Assembly: GCA_045646905.1 (NCBI GenBank)
Contig: JAZRLP010000024.1
Span: 124,001-188,000, forward strand
Direction of reading: 5' to 3'
Length of the DNA stretch: 64,000 bases
DNA from: RGIG4079 sp045646905
GTDB taxonomy: Bacteria; Bacteroidota; Bacteroidia; Bacteroidales; Muribaculaceae
Below, in pieces: positions 9,404 through 18,470 of the stretch; the stretch's first letter is position 1, and every line of letters begins with the position of its first letter. A program made the translations under genes and the position numbers. The notes beneath the pieces are model-generated. The model saw nothing but the letters and a program-made list of their open reading frames with translations. It was not told the origin of the DNA and made no database searches.

Positions 9404-9411
9404 CAAATTTA
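9404..9411 (-). promoter_or_regulatory. Promoter -7 box (TAAATTTG) for rnz-tadA
   Basis: Minus-strand TAAATTTG fits TAnnTTTG. A TTTG-like element lies about 16 bases upstream. The predicted transcript start near 9398 decides the rnz start codon. Confidence 0.5.
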
Positions 9412-9485
9412 TATATAAAAACCGGGACAAATTGTGAAAAAATATTAATTCTTGGGCAACTATATAACAAATGAGACTTTTTTCC

Positions 9486-9551
9486 GTATTGTAAATACAA
9501 CACAACAGCAAAATAAAGAATAATAGACATTGGCAAGGTGGGATTTCCCAC
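9486..9551 (+). promoter_or_regulatory. Two short inverted repeats between rnz and xpt
   Basis: GTATT-gta-AATAC at 9486-9498 and GTGGGA-tt-TCCCAC at 9538-9551 are perfect dyads in the divergent rnz/xpt spacer (9376-9720). The second, with a two-base centre, looks more like a repressor operator than an RNA hairpin. No known purine riboswitch core was recognised. Confidence 0.35.
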
Positions 9552-9609
9552 TAATGCAGAAAATTTGAATTAGTTTTTTCATAGGATTAGATTTTTAAGG
9601 TTTACAATG

Positions 9610-9645
9610 ATAGGGTTGTCGTGAGATAACCCTATTGTTATTTTA
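9610..9645 (+). terminator. Terminator-like hairpin with GNRA tetraloop upstream of xpt
   Basis: An 11-bp stem (ATAGGGTTGTC, 9610-9620, with GATAACCCTAT, 9625-9635, one G-U pair) closes on a GTGA tetraloop and is followed by TGTTATTTTAT. It lies 47 bases before the xpt -7 box, in a spacer where no upstream plus-strand gene exists, so it would end a short leader or small RNA. Confidence 0.5.
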
Positions 9646-9691
9646 TAGCAACTATGATATAGTTATAGGTGAATTAATTGAAAAAAAGATG

Positions 9692-9699
9692 TAACTTTG
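9692..9699 (+). promoter_or_regulatory. Promoter -7 box (TAACTTTG) for xpt
   Basis: Exact TAnnTTTG match, 22 bases before the xpt ATG. No well-placed -33 TTG. Confidence 0.5.
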
Positions 9700-9720
9700 T
9701 CAAAATAAATAAAAATTATC

Positions 9721-10290
9721 ATGAAAGCTCTTAAAGATAGAATAAAAAAAGATGGTCTTTGTTATCCTGGGGGGATATTAAAAGTTGATAATTTTATCAA
9801 TCATCAGATGGATCCTATTTTGATGAAGTCAATGGCTGTCGAATTTGTGCGTCGTTTCGCAAATACTCAAATAAACAAAGTGTTGACAGTTGAAGCAAGT
9901 GGTATAGCACCTGCTATTATGGTGGGTTATTTGCTTGAACTCCCTGTGGTTTTTGCCAAGAAACGCAAACCCAGTACGATGGAAAATATGTTGACAACAG
10001 AGGTGTTCTCGTTTACCAAGAACCAAACATATACAGTGTGTGTCAGCAAGGATTATCTGCAACCAGGCGACAAAGTCCTGTTTATTGATGATTTTCTTGC
10101 AAATGGAAATGCGGGTAAAGGAATGATTGATTTGGTGCAACAAGCCGGAGCTGAACTTGTGGGCATGGGATTCCTTATCGAAAAGGCATTCCAAAAAGGA
10201 GCAGATATGCTTCGTGATATGGGGGTGAGAGTTGAATCATTGGCTATCATTGAAAGCCTAGATGATTGTCAAATTAAAATTAGAGAATAA
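9721..10290 (+). CDS. xpt: Xanthine phosphoribosyltransferase
   Basis: 189 residues, the normal Xpt length. The PRPP-binding loop is VLFIDDFLANGNA (near residue 120-132), with the paired acidic residues of type I phosphoribosyltransferases, and the N-terminal DGLCYPGGILKVDNFINHQ stretch is typical of Xpt. By family it makes XMP from xanthine and PRPP in the cytoplasm. It is followed 36 bases later by an NCS2 xanthine/uracil permease, a classic import-and-salvage pair. The structured upstream spacer suggests regulation, perhaps by purines, but the mechanism is not recognisable. Confidence 0.94.
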   Translation: MKALKDRIKKDGLCYPGGILKVDNFINHQMDPILMKSMAVEFVRRFANTQINKVLTVEASGIAPAIMVGYLLELPVVFAKKRKPSTMENMLTTEVFSFTKNQTYTVCVSKDYLQPGDKVLFIDDFLANGNAGKGMIDLVQQAGAELVGMGFLIEKAFQKGADMLRDMGVRVESLAIIESLDDCQIKIRE

Positions 10291-10326
10291 CGGATTTAAA
10301 GAGTCAATAAATATAAAATTTAAAAG

Positions 10327-11658
10327 ATGGAAATGTCCGAAAATAATAAACCCCAAGGGTTGATATATGGATTAGAGGATCGCCCTCCATTACGCTCAAC
10401 ATTCTTTGCAGCATTACAACATCTATTAGCCGTGTTTGTGGCTATTATTACTCCTCCACTTATTATAGCAGGAGCGTTAAATTTGGATTTGGATACAACA
10501 GGTTTTCTTGTTTCAATGTCACTGTTTGTATCGGGTATAGCTACATTTATACAATGTCGCAAAGTGGGACCTGTGGGCTGTGGATTGTTGTGTATACAAG
10601 GAACAAGTTTTTCATTTATAGGCCCAATTATAGCTGCTGGGATGGTTGGTGGACTACCAGCGATTTTTGGCGCAACAATTGCAGGCTCGGTAGTGGAGAT
10701 TTTAGTAAGTCGAGTATTGAAATATACTCGTCGCATTATCACACCGTTAGTGTCGGGTATTGTGGTGACATTAATAGGCTTAAGTTTGATAAAAGTAGGT
10801 ATAACTGCATGTGGTGGAGGTGAGGCTGCTAAAGCTGCTGGCACTTTTGGCGCATTTGAGCATATAGGATTGGCCGCTTTGGTGTTGATTGTTATTGTGC
10901 TATTTAATCGTAGTAGCAATCAATATCTGCGCATGAGTTCTATTGTAATAGGACTTGCTGTAGGTTATATCGTAGCATGGTCGGTGGGCTTGATAAATTT
11001 CTCATCAATGCAGAATTTTGGAGCATTTAATATCCCCATCCCTTTTAAATATGGAGTTACATTTAACTGGTCATCAATCATCGCATTGGGACTTGTGTAT
11101 CTAATTACAGCGATTGAGGCCTATGGTGATATTACTGCCAATTCGCTTATATCGGGGCAGCCAGTAGAAGGTGAAGTATTTATGAAAAGAGCTTCAGGAG
11201 GAATTTTGGGCGATGGTGTCAACTCTATGTTGGCAGGTATTTTCAACTCGTTCCCCAACTCTATCTTTGCCCAAAACAATGGTATGATTCAACTCACTGG
11301 TGTAGCAAGTCGCTATGTGGGATTCTTTATTGCAGGAATGCTAATGTTGTTGGGCTTATTCCCTGCAGTGGGATTGGTGTTTTCGTTGATGCCTGATCCT
11401 GTATTAGGTGGTGCTACATTGTTAATGTTTGGCACTGTAGCGGCTGCTGGTATTCGCATTATAGCTTCGCAAGAAATCAATCGCAAAGCAACATTGGTTA
11501 TTGCCATCAGTTTCAGCTTTGGGTTAAGCGTCGAACTCGTTCCTGAAATTTTATGCCAATTGCCCGAGACAATCCGTAGCATATTTTCATCGGGAATCAC
11601 TACTGGTGGTGTGATGGCAATTTTGACAAATGCTTTAATTCGCATTAAGGAGGGGTAG
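10327..11658 (+). CDS. pbuX: NCS2-family xanthine/uracil permease
   Basis: 443 residues with about 12-14 membrane segments. The N-terminal FFAALQHLLAVFVAIITPPL and the central AIEAYGDITANSLISG (QH motif and the conserved Glu-rich TM8 region), followed by NSFPNSIFAQNNGMIQLTG, are NCS2 signatures. Pairing with xpt points to xanthine as the substrate, imported with protons across the inner membrane. An alternative start (MSENNK) lies two codons in. Ends at a bidirectional terminator facing metH. Confidence 0.9.
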   Translation: MEMSENNKPQGLIYGLEDRPPLRSTFFAALQHLLAVFVAIITPPLIIAGALNLDLDTTGFLVSMSLFVSGIATFIQCRKVGPVGCGLLCIQGTSFSFIGPIIAAGMVGGLPAIFGATIAGSVVEILVSRVLKYTRRIITPLVSGIVVTLIGLSLIKVGITACGGGEAAKAAGTFGAFEHIGLAALVLIVIVLFNRSSNQYLRMSSIVIGLAVGYIVAWSVGLINFSSMQNFGAFNIPIPFKYGVTFNWSSIIALGLVYLITAIEAYGDITANSLISGQPVEGEVFMKRASGGILGDGVNSMLAGIFNSFPNSIFAQNNGMIQLTGVASRYVGFFIAGMLMLLGLFPAVGLVFSLMPDPVLGGATLLMFGTVAAAGIRIIASQEINRKATLVIAISFSFGLSVELVPEILCQLPETIRSIFSSGITTGGVMAILTNALIRIKEG

Positions 11659-11740
11659 AGATAAAACGGCAATAATAAGGCGGTTGACTTGAAAATTACA
11701 ATCGCATATATCGTTTTGATTTTTATCAGATAACAATAAT

Positions 11741-11781
11741 ATAATAACAGCCCGAAAACAAAATTTCGGGCTGTTATTATT
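11741..11781. terminator. Bidirectional terminator between permease and metH
   Basis: A 15-bp perfect stem (AATAACAGCCCGAAA, 11743-11757, with its complement at 11764-11778) and six-base loop, with A/T-rich flanks on both sides, between convergent genes. Confidence 0.88.
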
Positions 11782-11801
11782 GTGATTTAATTGTAGATAA
11801 A

Positions 11802-14800
11802 TTATACTATGAAATATCTTGCGTTGGGATGCGCAATTATATAGCCTGTGGTTGAGGCAGTAGGATAAAGAGCCCCGTTTTCGGTGAGTGAGATTCCTAT
11901 TTCGGCGTAGTTAAGAACTTTGTCGGCAAGGAAAACGAGGCGTTGGTCGGGTAACGAAGGGAATCCTATTGCTGGACGAATCCCTTTTGTCTCAAATCCC
12001 CACAACTGTTCACGCACCTTGCGATATAGTAACTCGGTAGTCGCCTCAGCAAGACGGTCGGCAAGTGATTGATAAAGAAGTGCCTTGTATTCATCACCAA
12101 CATCGTGCCATTTATTGATGATTTGTTGTAATTGGTCTCCTACTGTAACGGCAAACGCGCCTATCCAGTCGTTAAGTTCTCCATTATTACCTATAGGCTT
12201 TACAAAATCGGCAAGTGCGAGTAATGGTGCTTCGCCATGAAGTTGCCGAGGGGTGGGGAGTGTGTGGATTATATCATTGTGGCAATAAATAATGTCTTCA
12301 TCACGGCTACCAGCAGGCATTAATGCCAAGCGAGCCTTTATTCCATCGGTTAATGATGTGTTGAGGTAATCGAGTGCTCGATTGGCCTCTTTAAAGAGTT
12401 GCATAGCCTCGGCGGCTTTGGAGCGTTGTTCTTGTGGTATAGCAGCAAGCCATTGAGCTCTACAGTGGTCACAACCGTTGACATTTGCAATCTCGGCAAA
12501 TGCAGCGTCGAGTTTCCATACAGCAAAGAATGCTCGCCAGTTGATTAAACTACGAACTTCGTTGACCGATATTGATAGGGTGTGAATGCCGGGTTGATGA
12601 GGAGTGGGTGATTGATAGTTGTTATCACACACAAAACGATGTTTGCGAGCCTCCTCAATAGTGCATTGTGGAAGTGATTGTGCATGTTGTTGACGCAATT
12701 CATCTTGGGCATGGTTGAGTGCTTTGATATATTCATTTGCAGTTGCTTCGTTGGAAAATGCACCTATTTCGGTAGGAATCAAGGCTGCATCTTTGATGTA
12801 TATAACAGGATGGCTGTAGCACGGCGCTATCTTCACGGCAGTGTGCATTTCAGAGGCAGTAGCACCACCTATGAGTAGCGGTATAGTCATTCCGTTTTGC
12901 TCCATAAGACGGGCTACATGACACATCTCTTCGAGCGAAGGGGTAATCAATCCACTTAATCCTATAAAATCGGCGTTTGTTTCAAGGGCTTTAGCGATAA
13001 TGTCTTCGGCCGGTACCATTACTCCCATATCGATAACTTCATATCCATTGCATGAGAGGATAACGGCAACAATATTTTTGCCTATATCGTGCACATCACC
13101 TTTGACGGTGGCAAGGACTATCTTTTTAGAATTGAGAGTTGAGATTTGAGAATTAAGAGTTTCTGTTGCCTTAATTTTTATTGAAGCATCTTGTGATAAT
13201 TGATTTTTATCAATTCCCAATTCTCCATTCTCCATTTTCAATTTTTTTATGATTGGGGTGAGAATATCAACGGCATGTTTCATTGTTTGGGCGCTTTTTA
13301 CCACTTGGGGAAGGAATAACTTGCCTTCGCCAAATAGTTGCCCAACGGTGTTCATGGCTGGCATCAATGCGTTGTTGATTACATTGAGAGCATTTCCTTC
13401 AATAGCCATAACGGTATGTAGGTGTTGCTCCATGCCATCGGTATTGCCACGAAGAATCATTCGCTCAATGAGTTGATGTGGTGACAGCGATTCGTTGGCA
13501 ATATTGAGTGATTGAACCTTTTCGCCACACTTTTCTTCTTTGATGCGTTGAGCTATCTCAATGAGTTGCGAAGTCGCCTCTTTGTCACGATTAAATAGCA
13601 CATCTTCTATGGCTGTTCTCACATCTTGTGGAATGTCATCAACAGGCATTAATGTTGCGGCATTAACAATCGCCATATCCATTCCCACTTGAATGGCGTG
13701 GTAAAGAAATAGGGCATGCATAGCCTCACGAATATAGTTGTTGCCACGGAATGAGAACGATAGGTTGCTCACGCCACCACTCACTTTTGCCCCTGGGAGA
13801 TTTTGTTTAATCCATTTGGTGGTATTGATAAAGTCGAGTGCATAGGAGTTGTGTTGTTCTATGCCTGTGGCTACAGCAAGCACATTAGGGTCAAAGATGA
13901 TGTCGCATGCAGGGAAGTTTACCTTTTTGATAAGGATTTCATAGGCGCGACTGCATATCTCGATGCGACGCTCATAGGTGTCGGCTTGACCATTTTCATC
14001 AAAGGCCATCACCACCATTGCTGCACCCATCTCGCGAATGTGACGAGCCTTTGCAATAAATGCTTCTTCTCCTTCTTTGAGACTAATAGAGTTGACTATG
14101 GCTTTACCTTGCACAAGTTTTAACGCCGAGGTGATAACCTCCCACTTTGAGGAGTCAATCATGAATGGTACGCGAGCTGTTTGGGGTTCTTCGCCAAGTT
14201 TTGTTATGAATTGAGACATCTCTTTTTCGGCATCGAGCATGGCATCGTCCATGTTTATATCGATAATTTGAGCACCGGCTTCAACTTGCGAACAAGCAAT
14301 CTGTAGTGCTTCGGAGGTGTTCCCTTCGTTGATTAATCGTAAGAACTTGCGGCTACCTGCCACATTGCATCGCTCACCCACATTCACAAAGTTGCGTTCG
14401 GGGCTTATCTCAAATGCTTCAAGCCCTGCAAGAAGACATTGAGAATTGAGAGTTGAGAATTGAGAATTGAGAGTTGAGGGTTGGGGGGTGAGAGATTTTT
14501 CCTTCACACTCTTTCCTTTTTTCTCTTTAACAAGGTCGGCAATGGCACTGATGTGAGCGGGGGTTGTTCCACAACAGCCTCCTATTATATTTATCATTCC
14601 TTTATCGAGCAAAGGTTTGATTTTAGAGGCCATTGTCTCGGGCGTTTCATCATATTCGCCCATCTCATTGGGTAGCCCAGCGTTGGCATGCATGCTCACG
14701 GCATAGGGTATAGATTGCAAAGCCTCAATGTGAGGTGTCATTGTGTCGGCACCAAAACCACAGTTTAACCCTATTGATAACGGATCGCAATGAGATATTG

Positions 14801-15509
14801 AGGCAACGAATGCTTCAAGCGTTTGCCCCGAAAGTGTACGGCCATTTTCGGTGAGTGTTGCCGAAATCATTAACGGCACTCTCACTCCTTCATGCTCCAT
14901 TGCGCGACGAGCGGCATATGTGGCAGCTTTGGCGTTGAGTGTATCAAAAATTGTTTCTATGAGAAGAATATCGACACCTCCTTTTATCAATGCTCGCATT
15001 TGGTCGATATAAGTTGCTACGAGAGAGTCCCAAGTCACATCTTCATCGAGAGTTGAAGCCATTGATAGAGATTTACTCGTTGGTCCCACGCTTCCTGCAA
15101 CCCAGCATTGGCGGCTGGGGTTGTTGCTCATATATTTATCGGCGGCCTCACGAGCCACATGAGCGGCTGCACGGTTGATTGCTTCAACTTCGTTCTCAAG
15201 GGCATAGTCGGCAAGCGAAAATGCGTTAGCATTGAATGAGTTTGTCTCAATTATTGATGCCCCGGCCTCGAGATATTGCAAGTGAATATCTTTGATGATG
15301 TGTGGGGCTGTGATACATAGAATATCGTTGCACCCCTTGAGATTGCATTGCCATGATGCATATTGTGAACCACGAAAATCGTTTTCCGAGAGATTGTATT
15401 TTTGAATCATAGTGCCCATAGCGCCATCAAGCACTATGATGCGTTTGCCTAATTGGGTAATAAATTCTGTTGAACTTGATTTATATTCTATGTCATCGAT
15501 ATGCGCCAT
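11802..15509 (-). CDS. metH: Cobalamin-dependent methionine synthase MetH
   Basis: 1235 residues with the full four-module order: homocysteine-binding barrel (1-325, zinc motif GGCCGTTPAH near 312), folate barrel (from about 365, FVNVGERCNVAGSRKFLRL), cobalamin cap and domain (VKGDVHDIGKNI near 805, with the axial-ligand His), and the C-terminal S-adenosylmethionine reactivation domain ending near the stop. By family it methylates homocysteine from methyltetrahydrofolate. Two linkers carry odd Ser/Thr/Leu/Asn stretches (residues about 343-357 and 757-795) encoded by 7-bp DNA repeats. No cobalamin riboswitch is seen; the gene follows the hexosaminidase by 18 bases and may depend on its transcript. 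Confidence 0.95.
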   Translation of the reverse strand: MAHIDDIEYKSSSTEFITQLGKRIIVLDGAMGTMIQKYNLSENDFRGSQYASWQCNLKGCNDILCITAPHIIKDIHLQYLEAGASIIETNSFNANAFSLADYALENEVEAINRAAAHVAREAADKYMSNNPSRQCWVAGSVGPTSKSLSMASTLDEDVTWDSLVATYIDQMRALIKGGVDILLIETIFDTLNAKAATYAARRAMEHEGVRVPLMISATLTENGRTLSGQTLEAFVASISHCDPLSIGLNCGFGADTMTPHIEALQSIPYAVSMHANAGLPNEMGEYDETPETMASKIKPLLDKGMINIIGGCCGTTPAHISAIADLVKEKKGKSVKEKSLTPQPSTLNSQFSTLNSQCLLAGLEAFEISPERNFVNVGERCNVAGSRKFLRLINEGNTSEALQIACSQVEAGAQIIDINMDDAMLDAEKEMSQFITKLGEEPQTARVPFMIDSSKWEVITSALKLVQGKAIVNSISLKEGEEAFIAKARHIREMGAAMVVMAFDENGQADTYERRIEICSRAYEILIKKVNFPACDIIFDPNVLAVATGIEQHNSYALDFINTTKWIKQNLPGAKVSGGVSNLSFSFRGNNYIREAMHALFLYHAIQVGMDMAIVNAATLMPVDDIPQDVRTAIEDVLFNRDKEATSQLIEIAQRIKEEKCGEKVQSLNIANESLSPHQLIERMILRGNTDGMEQHLHTVMAIEGNALNVINNALMPAMNTVGQLFGEGKLFLPQVVKSAQTMKHAVDILTPIIKKLKMENGELGIDKNQLSQDASIKIKATETLNSQISTLNSKKIVLATVKGDVHDIGKNIVAVILSCNGYEVIDMGVMVPAEDIIAKALETNADFIGLSGLITPSLEEMCHVARLMEQNGMTIPLLIGGATASEMHTAVKIAPCYSHPVIYIKDAALIPTEIGAFSNEATANEYIKALNHAQDELRQQHAQSLPQCTIEEARKHRFVCDNNYQSPTPHQPGIHTLSISVNEVRSLINWRAFFAVWKLDAAFAEIANVNGCDHCRAQWLAAIPQEQRSKAAEAMQLFKEANRALDYLNTSLTDGIKARLALMPAGSRDEDIIYCHNDIIHTLPTPRQLHGEAPLLALADFVKPIGNNGELNDWIGAFAVTVGDQLQQIINKWHDVGDEYKALLYQSLADRLAEATTELLYRKVREQLWGFETKGIRPAIGFPSLPDQRLVFLADKVLNYAEIGISLTENGALYPTASTTGYIIAHPNARYFIV
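13127..13239. repeat. Paired, inverted heptamer arrays inside metH
   Basis: Plus strand 13127-13161 holds five units of the GAGAATT type (GAGAGTT, GAGATTT, GAGAATT and variants). Plus strand 13212-13239 holds four units of the reverse type (AATTCCC, AATTCTC, CATTCTC, CATTTTC). The pair is inverted around a 50-base core. It encodes an extra linker between the MetH cobalamin cap and its Rossmann domain. Confidence 0.8.
14441..14482. repeat. Six-unit heptamer array inside metH
   Basis: Six head-to-tail 7-bp units: GAGAATT, GAGAGTT, GAGAATT, GAGAATT, GAGAGTT, GAGGGTT. 42 bases keep the frame. The array encodes a Ser/Thr/Leu/Asn/Gln linker between the homocysteine and folate barrels. Confidence 0.9.
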
Positions 15510-15527
15510 GAGCGAAAGGAGTGAATT

Positions 15528-17747
15528 TTATTTATACAAAATGGTGGTTACGCTTTGTTGTCCGAGATAGTAAAGACGCGCACGAATTTGAGTAGCATTG
15601 GTAGCAAAAGGCTCGGTGTAGATAGGTGAATTGAGCGAGGGTTCGCTGCCGTCGAGACTGTAGCGTATAACAGCACCAGGGTAGGGAGAGTTCATTTTAG
15701 CCATTCCGTCTTCAATAATAATGCCTGGTTGGCGAAGGTGGAAGTTCCATCCACGCAAAGCGAGTCGAGGAAGTTCCTTATTGCCTATGATGTTGTTGAA
15801 TTGGGCAGGAGTATATGTAGCCGAGTTGTTCCATGCGCGTTCGGCAAGTCCAAGCATTTTAGGTAATAGGAATGATTGGAGTTGAGGGAATGAACGCATA
15901 GTTTCGGCAAAGACATGTCCGCTTATACCCACAATTTTGCCAGGAGTAGTTGAGTCGGTGGGGCATAGTTGTGCTGGATAACCCGCAAGGGAGTTGAATT
16001 CATCAACAGTGCCACCCCAGTTTAATCCTTTTTCCAATGGGTGGTAGTTGTAGGTCATATCGAGATAAAAATGATTTACATTGCTCAATATGATAGGATA
16101 ACCGGCGTTAACAGCATCGCGAGTGACTCCACCATGTCCATGTGAGGGGAGTGTGCTCCAGCAGTTTACACCACCTACCAACGGAGATATTTCGGCATTA
16201 TATTCGGGGGTGTGTCCTACTGCAATTTCTTGCCACCCATTCATTTTTACTCCTCGTTGTGAAATAATTTTTGCCAATTGACGCACGAAATAGGCATGTA
16301 ACCCTTTTTCGCTACCAAGATTCTCTTTCTCAATCAAGGCCAATGCCGATGGCGATCCGTTCCATGCGCCACGAGGCACTTCGTCGCCACCTATGTGGAT
16401 AGCAGTCAATGGTGCACCGGCTTCGCGATACATTGCAATTATTTCGTCGATAACCTTTTCCATAAATTTATACGGGCCAGGTAATGCCGGATTCATTACA
16501 TTGTCGTGAAAAGCTTGTGCCGATGTGTAGCGCGATGTGTCGCCATCTTCAATGAGGCGATATGAGGCATCACCAGTGTTGCGATAGCGCGCTTCCATTG
16601 ATTTGATGGCTGCACGAGCATGGCCGGGCGATTCGATTTCGGGCACTACATTAATACCATATTCGTTGCAGTAGCGAAGAAATTCAATGAATTCACCACG
16701 AGATATATAGCCATTAGCAGTGCCTTCGGCTGTATTTGGGTCGCCATTGCCGGCAAATATTTGTACAAGGTGATTATGCTCATTGAGCGTGTAGCCACGG
16801 CGTGAACCCACAGCGGTCAATTCGGGCAAACCGGGGATTTCCAATCGCCATGCTTCATCGTCGCAGAAATGGAAATGAAGAGTGTTGAGGCGATAGCGAG
16901 CAAGCATTTGCACCACAGTTTGAAGGTCGCTCACGCGTTGGAAATTGCGGGCAATATCAATCATCACTGCGCGATAAGGTAGGTCGGGGTAGTCTTCAAT
17001 TACGGCACATGGAAGAGGGGTGCCGTCGCCTGGAATATAGTTGTGAGTTGAAAGCACTCGATGAGCAATTTTCAATGCAGCGTCCGATGCATGTTCGATA
17101 ATAACGCTATCGGTAGTGATTGAGATGCGATAAAATTCGGGATTTTCGTGCGTGATAGGTCGCGATTTTACTTCTCCATCGCCTTTGTAATATCCACCGA
17201 GAAGTTTTACACTCTTAAACGAGGGTATTACATCGTAAACACTTATTGAGTCGCTGCAAGCAAGTGATTCGTTAAACTTGTAGATGCCGTCGCCATAAGG
17301 CATGCGGTCTTTCCCTTCAATGCTCCATTGTTTGGGCTGCTCGATGATTGATTTACGCGAATATTTCACGCTTGAAGTCAATCCACGAGAGTCAACGGTG
17401 TGAAATCCATCGGGGGCATAACAAATGGCTGCGAGAGTTCCTTTGACGCGAATGTCAATCACTACGCTGTCGGCCTTTGTGCCAAATTGAGGCGAGGTGA
17501 TATAGTAATAACCTGGAACAATTTCCACTACCGAGTCGGCACTATTGAGGGGTTTCATTTGTCGTGCAAACTGATTGAAACACAATCGGTCAATTTTTGC
17601 GATGTCACCTTTTATGGTAAATCGTTGTATATAGTAAGCGGTGTTTGAGGCATCTTTAAAGTTGCCAAGATTTTCCCACACAACCGATGTTTTGGCCGAA
17701 GCAATAAAAGCCATAATGAGCAATAGAATTGAGGTTATTTTTCGCAT
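15528..17747 (-). CDS. GH20 beta-N-acetylhexosaminidase, secreted
   Basis: 739 residues with a signal peptide (MRKITSILLLIMAFIASA). After an N-terminal alpha/beta domain, the GH20 barrel begins near YRAVMIDIARNFQ and contains LHFHFCDDEAWRLEI, VPEIESPGHARA and the catalytic Asp-Glu pair in HIGGDEVPRGAW (near residue 455). The C-terminal 70 residues (YSLDGSEPSLNSPIYTEPF) form a chitobiase/hexosaminidase C-terminal beta domain. By family it removes terminal GlcNAc or GalNAc from host glycans or peptidoglycan fragments in the periplasm or at the surface. It lies 18 bases upstream of metH on the same strand, an unusual partner, so co-transcription may be incidental. Confidence 0.92.
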   Translation of the reverse strand: MRKITSILLLIMAFIASAKTSVVWENLGNFKDASNTAYYIQRFTIKGDIAKIDRLCFNQFARQMKPLNSADSVVEIVPGYYYITSPQFGTKADSVVIDIRVKGTLAAICYAPDGFHTVDSRGLTSSVKYSRKSIIEQPKQWSIEGKDRMPYGDGIYKFNESLACSDSISVYDVIPSFKSVKLLGGYYKGDGEVKSRPITHENPEFYRISITTDSVIIEHASDAALKIAHRVLSTHNYIPGDGTPLPCAVIEDYPDLPYRAVMIDIARNFQRVSDLQTVVQMLARYRLNTLHFHFCDDEAWRLEIPGLPELTAVGSRRGYTLNEHNHLVQIFAGNGDPNTAEGTANGYISRGEFIEFLRYCNEYGINVVPEIESPGHARAAIKSMEARYRNTGDASYRLIEDGDTSRYTSAQAFHDNVMNPALPGPYKFMEKVIDEIIAMYREAGAPLTAIHIGGDEVPRGAWNGSPSALALIEKENLGSEKGLHAYFVRQLAKIISQRGVKMNGWQEIAVGHTPEYNAEISPLVGGVNCWSTLPSHGHGGVTRDAVNAGYPIILSNVNHFYLDMTYNYHPLEKGLNWGGTVDEFNSLAGYPAQLCPTDSTTPGKIVGISGHVFAETMRSFPQLQSFLLPKMLGLAERAWNNSATYTPAQFNNIIGNKELPRLALRGWNFHLRQPGIIIEDGMAKMNSPYPGAVIRYSLDGSEPSLNSPIYTEPFATNATQIRARLYYLGQQSVTTILYK

Positions 17748-17778
17748 AATAATTATTAATTGAGTTTTTTATTGTATG

Positions 17779-17796
17779 GACACGGCGTACCGTGTC
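17779..17796. other. Short stem-loop between phosphatase and hexosaminidase genes
   Basis: GACACGG-cgta-CCGTGTC, a 7-bp GC-rich stem with a four-base loop, in the 67-base gap between two minus-strand genes. No T-run follows on either strand, so it could be an mRNA processing or stability element rather than an intrinsic terminator. Confidence 0.45.
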
Positions 17797-17814
17797 ATAT
17801 GGTGTGCCAACAAT

Positions 17815-18342
17815 TTATTTAATTACTTTTGAAACAATGTCATAAAGATTTGCACAACCATTTTGAAGCAAATCGAGAACAAGTTCAAAACCCTCGGCGC
17901 CTTCATAATAAGGATCGGGGATATAATCATAACGCAATGACATATTAATAAATTTTGCCATAGGTATGATTTTTATTTCGTGTTCGGTAGTTGGGGCAAT
18001 ACGACGGAGGTTTGACTCGTTGCTTGCGTCCATAGGTATTATGAGGTCAAAATCGTCAAAGTCGGCCACTCGCACTTGGCGACAAATGTGAGTTAACTCA
18101 AGCCCACGACGGCGAGCATGAATGCGCATACGGTTGTCGGGAAGGTCGCCTATGTGATAGCCACCTGTTCCCGCCGAGTCAATCTCCCAACGAGCCTCAT
18201 CGCAGTGTTCCTCGACAATGGCATGCATAATGCCATCAGCAGCCGGTGAACGACAAATGTTCCCCAAGCACACAAACAACACTCGCACCTTCTCTTTCCC
18301 TTTCAAGCGACTAATCGCTTCAATTGATTCTATATTAGTCAT
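17815..18342 (-). CDS. Low-molecular-weight protein-tyrosine phosphatase
   Basis: 175 residues. The P-loop is CLGNICRS (Cys25 and Arg31 of C-x5-R) after the VRVLFV strand, and the general-acid Asp is in IPDPYYEG near the C-terminus. By family it hydrolyses phosphotyrosine, often controlling a polysaccharide tyrosine kinase, but no kinase is nearby. An extra 18-residue N-terminus precedes the first strand, and a later start cannot be excluded. It is divergent from hsdM. Confidence 0.92.
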   Translation of the reverse strand: MTNIESIEAISRLKGKEKVRVLFVCLGNICRSPAADGIMHAIVEEHCDEARWEIDSAGTGGYHIGDLPDNRMRIHARRRGLELTHICRQVRVADFDDFDLIIPMDASNESNLRRIAPTTEHEIKIIPMAKFINMSLRYDYIPDPYYEGAEGFELVLDLLQNGCANLYDIVSKVIK

Positions 18343-18470
18343 AAGAAATTTTATTGTTATTTATCACAAAGTTAATCATTTTATTTATGAAGCAATATGA
18401 AATGATTATTTCTATCGTTTTTTTCAAAATTAATTTGTACTTTTACATAAATTTTAGAACCTATTGCATC

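Noticed and set aside
9376..9720. Purine riboswitch before xpt
   Set aside because: The three-way-junction core and its conserved loops were not recognisable; only a simple hairpin and two dyads are present.
15510..15540. Cobalamin riboswitch before metH
   Set aside because: Only 18 bases separate it from the hexosaminidase gene, with no B12-box-like sequence.
17779..17796. Intrinsic terminator between the phosphatase and hexosaminidase genes
   Set aside because: The stem is good, but no T-run follows it on either strand; reported only as a stem-loop.
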